A stretch of DNA of 8,565 bases from UBA1140 sp964409295 (GTDB lineage Bacteria; Campylobacterota; Campylobacteria; Campylobacterales; Sulfurovaceae): NCBI GenBank assembly GCA_964409295.1, contig CAYPCV010000185.1, forward strand, positions 1 to 8,565. The letters are read 5' to 3'. The stretch's first letter is position 1; every line of letters begins with the position of its first letter. Shown here in pieces: positions 6,238-8,565 of this stretch. The position numbers were made by a program, and so were the translations under genes. The notes beneath the pieces are model-generated. The model did no database searches. It was not told the DNA's origin and saw only the letters and a program-made list of their open reading frames with translations.

Positions 6238-7155
6238 CTACTTTTTAAAAAGTATTCCAAAATTCAACATAAGACGATAGGAAAGCTTAAAATCATTGCT
6301 CTCCCTCCATAGTGTGGAAGGTGCGACTTGATAATAGAGCCAATTTTTATAAAAAAGATGATGATATAAGGTATGAACATGATAATAATCCACATCATAG
6401 TGTTTAAAATTTACTAAATCACTTCGGACTCCCATACCCACGCTGAGTTGCTTTTTATCACTAAGTTTTTTAATCAGTGAAAAATCGTGATAAGCACGTT
6501 CATAGCTGTCTTGATTTGAGTAACTTAATTGATTACGAAAAATAGCATAAACAGAACTGTCAAAAATATAAAGGTTATTAAACTCTAAAATATCTTCTAT
6601 CTCTCCATCAGTATAATAACGAAAACGATTACGCAACACACTTTTAAATGATTCATCTTTAAAAATATCAAAACGCGAACGAAAGTTTAGGTATGGAACC
6701 AAATTACCTTGACGTACACGCAGACCCAAGCCAAGCCCTAAATTAAACTTTTTTTTAACAAATTTTAAATACTCTAAACGCAAGTAGTAACTTTTGTCTT
6801 TTATATTTTCATTATTTAAGGTTGTTCTATCGTAAAGGCTATTATCATTATTTTCATCTTCAAAGATAATACGCAAGTTTTTTTGAATTTTAGGTAAATT
6901 CAAACGCAAACGTAAACGCATATCTTGTTCAAACTTTTGATTTGATTCCATGGCAATAGAACTAGAGAATTTGGCATAAGTCTTACTTCTAAGATTAGTT
7001 AAATTATTTTCAACAAAATAGTCATCAATACTGTTACTAGCATTAACCAACATTGTACATAATTGGTCTCGATACTCTTCAAGTATTTCCATATTACTTT
7101 GAGCATAAACCTTTGAAAACAAAACCATTACTATAAAAATTTTTATAACTTTCAT
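6238..7155 (-). CDS. Exported protein with outer-membrane beta-barrel character, unknown family
   Basis: A 305-residue protein I cannot assign to a family. Residues 1-18 form a signal peptide (cleavage after KVYA). A polar helical part (about 20-60) follows. From about 60 on there are many short segments with alternating hydrophobic and polar residues, such as MRLRLRLNL, YYLRLEYLKF, LGLGLGLRVR, AIFRNQLSYS and LSYRLMLNFG, separated by Asn/Asp-rich turns. This is typical of an outer-membrane beta-barrel of roughly 12 strands. A terminal aromatic residue, common for barrels, is displaced (it ends in GILFKK). No Shine-Dalgarno is visible before the only usable ATG (7153-7155), and a TATAAT lies just upstream. 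Its stop codon abuts that of the convergent plus-strand gene. The endolysin-like gene is 21 bases upstream on the same strand, so co-transcription is also possible. Confidence 0.72.
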   Translation of the reverse strand: MKVIKIFIVMVLFSKVYAQSNMEILEEYRDQLCTMLVNASNSIDDYFVENNLTNLRSKTYAKFSSSIAMESNQKFEQDMRLRLRLNLPKIQKNLRIIFEDENNDNSLYDRTTLNNENIKDKSYYLRLEYLKFVKKKFNLGLGLGLRVRQGNLVPYLNFRSRFDIFKDESFKSVLRNRFRYYTDGEIEDILEFNNLYIFDSSVYAIFRNQLSYSNQDSYERAYHDFSLIKKLSDKKQLSVGMGVRSDLVNFKHYDVDYYHVHTLYHHLFYKNWLYYQVAPSTLWRESNDFKLSYRLMLNFGILFKK

Positions 7156-7161
7156 ACAATT

Positions 7162-7167
7162 ATTATA
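7162..7167 (-). promoter_or_regulatory. Possible -10 box giving a leaderless mRNA
   Basis: TATAAT on the minus strand ends 6 bases before the ATG at 7155. Transcription would then start at or next to the start codon, which fits the lack of a ribosome-binding site. No -35 box is visible, and in an AT-rich intergenic region a chance match is possible. Confidence 0.4.
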
Positions 7168-7176
7168 GTCTATTAA

Positions 7177-7992
7177 TTAAAGTTTTGCTGCTTGAACATG
7201 CATCCAATCAAAGTTTTTTTCTCTACCAAGACTAACCCAACCCTCTTTTTCCCAAAATTCCCACCATTTTTCATAAATAGGTTCTGCAAACTTTGCTCTG
7301 CCTCTTCCCCATTTTAATTTATTTTGCTCAGGATTATAATCAATAGCAATTGCCCAAGCATGTGTAGACCAACGACTTCCACCTCTAATTTTTCGTTTGT
7401 TAAAACATCCTCCATAAAGGTTTAAACCCAACTCTTGAATTTTCTCCTCTCCATAATGGTTAAGAACATTCGTCAATACTCGAACAAGACTATCGGCTAC
7501 TTTTTTATGACAGTATAGGTAATCAAGCTTTTTACGTTTATTCCACGCAACTACATGTGTATAAGGTAATTTAACTTTTACTTGATTTGTTCCTACCCCT
7601 CCATAAAAGGCGTTAAGAGCTGATTCTGTCTGCTTTGGCCAATGATTAGGATTTGTATTTATGGGCGTTCTATCTCTCCATAAAGGTGGTCTTTCATTAT
7701 GTTGCAACAGATGAACCAATGAGTCATAAGCATACTCTGTCGCAGGTCCCCAATATGCATCTATTACACCTGCATCAAAACCATTTTCATGAGCAACTAG
7801 CTGTATGTATGCTGTTACTTTCCTTGTTCTTGGTAAATTTGTCCAATTTACAGGCAGTTTATCTTCTCGCCCTAGTAATGCTTCATCTAAATATAAATCA
7901 GTTGCATTATTAAAAGTTCCATCTATTTGAGTAATAGGAAACCCATCTTTTTTTAATAAAGACTGTACGGTTCTAATAGTTGTTTTTTTCAT
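7177..7992 (-). CDS. Endolysin-like M15 peptidase with two peptidoglycan-binding repeats
   Basis: A 271-residue putative peptidoglycan hydrolase. Two short repeats of the PG_binding_1 type come first: about 8-38 (TVQSLLKKDGF...IDGTFNNAT) and about 62-92 (YIQLVAHENGF...IDAYWGPAT). The C-terminal half is an M15 (VanY/L-Ala-D-Glu endopeptidase type) domain. It has GGCFNKR (194-200), STHAWAIAIDYNP (209-221, with H211 and D218 as expected zinc ligands) and FDWMHVQ (261-267, H265 as the third ligand). The usual Gly of HxxGxAxD is Ala (A214). There is no signal peptide or TM segment, as in phage endolysins that need a holin or cell lysis to reach the wall. I chose the ATG at 7990-7992 because AAAGGGG (8001-8007) lies 8 bases upstream; a GTG 18 bases further up is less likely. 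Substrate specificity is not determined by the sequence. Confidence 0.82.
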   Translation of the reverse strand: MKKTTIRTVQSLLKKDGFPITQIDGTFNNATDLYLDEALLGREDKLPVNWTNLPRTRKVTAYIQLVAHENGFDAGVIDAYWGPATEYAYDSLVHLLQHNERPPLWRDRTPINTNPNHWPKQTESALNAFYGGVGTNQVKVKLPYTHVVAWNKRKKLDYLYCHKKVADSLVRVLTNVLNHYGEEKIQELGLNLYGGCFNKRKIRGGSRWSTHAWAIAIDYNPEQNKLKWGRGRAKFAEPIYEKWWEFWEKEGWVSLGREKNFDWMHVQAAKL

Positions 7993-8010
7993 AAACTTAT
8001 CCCCTTTCAC

Positions 8011-8217
8011 TGAATATTTTTTTCTGTATAAACATATTGTTATATTTCCATTATAAAAGGGTTTAACTATTAAAAGACTTATAAAAAAAGAAGCTTATAG
8101 GGGATTTGTATTTTTTATAGAAATAAAAGAGGTAAATAAAAAGATTTCATATAAAATAAAATAGGATTTAGATGAAAATGTTATGATAGAGTAAAGATAT
8201 TTTTTAGAAGTTCCACA
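8011..8217. other. AT-rich noncoding spacer between endolysin-like gene and tRNA-Ser
   Basis: About 207 bases, strongly A-rich on the plus strand, with stop codons in all frames and no open frame of useful length. Apart from the candidate -10 at 8050-8055 I see nothing: no intrinsic terminator after the tRNA, no integrase remnant and no copy of the tRNA 3' end. Confidence 0.6.
8050..8055 (-). promoter_or_regulatory. Possible -10 box of the endolysin-like gene
   Basis: TATAAT on the minus strand. It predicts a start near 8043 and a leader of about 50 bases carrying AAAGGGG before the ATG at 7992. No good -35 box is visible, and AT-richness lowers the weight of the match. Confidence 0.4.
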
Positions 8218-8308
8218 TGGCGGACAGTGAGAGATTCGAACTCTCGGTACAGTTACCCGTACGCATCCTTAGCAGGGATGTGGTTTCAGCCAACTCACCC
8301 AACTGTCC
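8218..8308 (-). tRNA. serX: tRNA-Ser (anticodon GCU)
   Basis: A 91-base tRNA with encoded CCA. On the minus strand the acceptor GGACAGT (8308-8302) pairs with ACTGTCC (8228-8222), followed by discriminator G and CCA (8221-8218). The anticodon arm is CATCC-CTGCTAA-GGATG with anticodon GCT, reading AGC/AGU serine codons. A long variable arm closed by GTAC/GTAC is present, as required for class II tRNA-Ser. The T arm is GAGAG-TTCGAAT-CTCTC. All stems are intact, so it should be functional. The symbol is generic, because naming differs among genomes. Confidence 0.96.
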
Positions 8309-8326
8309 AGTTGTTTGTGGAGTGAG

Positions 8327-8332
8327 ATTATA
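8327..8332 (-). promoter_or_regulatory. -10 box of the tRNA-Ser gene
   Basis: TATAAT on the minus strand in TCTCTATAATCTC, 18 bases before the first base of the tRNA. This gives a precursor leader of about 12 bases. The upstream DNA is T-rich without a consensus -35, as is usual in this phylum. Confidence 0.6.
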
Positions 8333-8430
8333 GAGAAAACAAGCTTAAAAGAATATAAAAAAGCATTTTTTTTTAAAAATATTTTTTTATGGGCAAAAAG
8401 CCCACAAAATAAAAATTTTATCAAAGTCAT

Positions 8431-8532
8431 AACGCACCGCTGGAAACGGTGGCTTGACGGATTGGAGCAGTCTCAAAGACTGCCATTGTCGAGCGTTTCT
8501 AACTAAACAAGTTGTTTAGCCTAAAATTGGCT
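8431..8532. other. Structured, locally GC-rich intergenic region (candidate ncRNA, strand unknown)
   Basis: Four successive inverted repeats are visible. Stem CACCG/CGGTG is at 8435-8439 and 8447-8451. An outer stem GCTTGAC/GTCGAGC is at 8452-8458 and 8488-8494 (7 bp, one T-G) and encloses stem GCAGTC/GACTGC at 8467-8472 and 8478-8483. Stem CTAAACAA/TTGTTTAG is at 8503-8510 and 8512-8519. Stem AGCC/GGCT is at 8518-8521 and 8529-8532 and partly competes with the previous one. AACGC (8431-8435) can also close against GCGTT (8493-8497). By hand count 36 of 62 bases at 8434-8495 are G or C, while the flanks are very AT-rich. I do not recognise a known RNA family. No intrinsic terminator or clear promoter sets the strand. 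Confidence 0.5.
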
Positions 8533-8565
8533 CTCTTCATTTTCTCTATCTGTTTTTTCTTGATG
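8521..8565 (-). CDS. Possible C-terminal end of a minus-strand gene running off the window
   Basis: Reading leftward from the window edge, one frame gives HQEKTDRENEESQF and then TAG (8521-8523). This is a charged tail typical of protein C-termini, in codons that suit an AT-rich genome. A second frame stays open to a TAG at 8499-8501 and reads IKKKQIEKMKRANF and onward. With so few codons neither frame can be proved, and both may be chance. The product cannot be named. Confidence 0.28.
   Translation of the reverse strand, partial: HQEKTDRENEESQF

Noticed and set aside
8218..8308. Direct repeat of the tRNA-Ser 3' end marking an integrated element
   Set aside because: No second copy of the tRNA 3' segment was found by eye in the window. 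A distant copy outside cannot be excluded.
8366..8388. T9 and T7 runs as phase-variable tracts
   Set aside because: They lie in noncoding DNA upstream of the tRNA -10 box, not in a gene or between promoter elements. In such AT-rich DNA they need no special explanation.
8390..8404. TGGGC-AAAAA-GCCCA stem-loop as an intrinsic terminator
   Set aside because: The stem is only 5 bp. The flanks are T-rich on the 5' side and A-rich on the 3' side of the plus strand, so neither strand has a T-tract directly after the stem.
8315..8506. A 63-codon plus-strand open frame
   Set aside because: It crosses the tRNA-Ser promoter and the structured region, has no ribosome-binding site, and the peptide has no recognisable features.
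8431..8520. Integron attC site
   Set aside because: The AACGC/GCGTT pairing is suggestive, but the required RYYYAAC and GTTRRRY core sites are not present in the right places, and no cassette genes are visible.

Overview
The window looks like an AT-rich chromosome segment from a member of the Campylobacterota (Epsilonproteobacteria). The main evidence is gene order. A minus-strand block reads rluD-like, Fn3 lipoprotein, long-form trmB, ftsE, ftsX, degenerate M23/EnvC-like. I recall the same order from Campylobacter jejuni (Cj1280c to Cj1275c, including flpA). The unusually long TrmB and the near absence of -35 boxes beside good TATAAT -10 elements fit the same phylum. I cannot assign a genus from this sequence.

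Region 1 (1-203, plus strand) is the 3' end of an IS200/IS605-type element. It holds the C-terminal 41 codons of a TnpB nuclease, then a right end that closely resembles IS608: a GAAT guide tetranucleotide, an imperfect hairpin and a TCAA cleavage tetranucleotide. The element abuts the tail of the next operon, 10 bp beyond its last stop codon. In C. jejuni pyrH would follow at this point.

Region 2 (204-5672, minus strand) is a tightly packed six-gene operon that reads leftward from a promoter near 5705. It encodes a 23S rRNA pseudouridine synthase, an outer-surface Fn3 lipoprotein, tRNA m7G46 methyltransferase, and the FtsE-FtsX-EnvC-like module. By analogy with known systems, this module couples ATP hydrolysis in the cytoplasm to activation of septal murein amidases in the periplasm. 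Genes overlap or nearly touch at every junction, so translational coupling is likely.

Region 3 (5673-7155) starts with a mirrored divergent promoter. A small exported DUF3015-like protein is encoded on the plus strand. It converges, stop codon against stop codon, with a minus-strand gene for an exported protein with outer-membrane beta-barrel character. That second gene may be translated from a leaderless mRNA.

Region 4 (7177-8308, minus strand) holds an endolysin-like enzyme with two peptidoglycan-binding repeats and an M15 (VanY/phage-type) peptidase domain but no export signal. Upstream of it lies tRNA-Ser(GCU) with its own promoter.

Region 5 (8309-8565) has no convincing complete gene. 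It contains a locally GC-rich stretch (about 58% G+C by hand count over 8434-8495) with several stacked inverted repeats, which is a candidate unrecognised structured RNA. A possible C-terminal fragment of a minus-strand gene lies at the right edge.

The most interesting items are the IS608-like right end with a readable putative omega-RNA guide next to the cell-division operon, the catalytically dead LytM protein beside FtsEX, the unexplained structured region at 8431-8532, and the signal-less endolysin-like gene next to tRNA-Ser. I saw no CRISPR array, defence island or clearly new multi-gene system.
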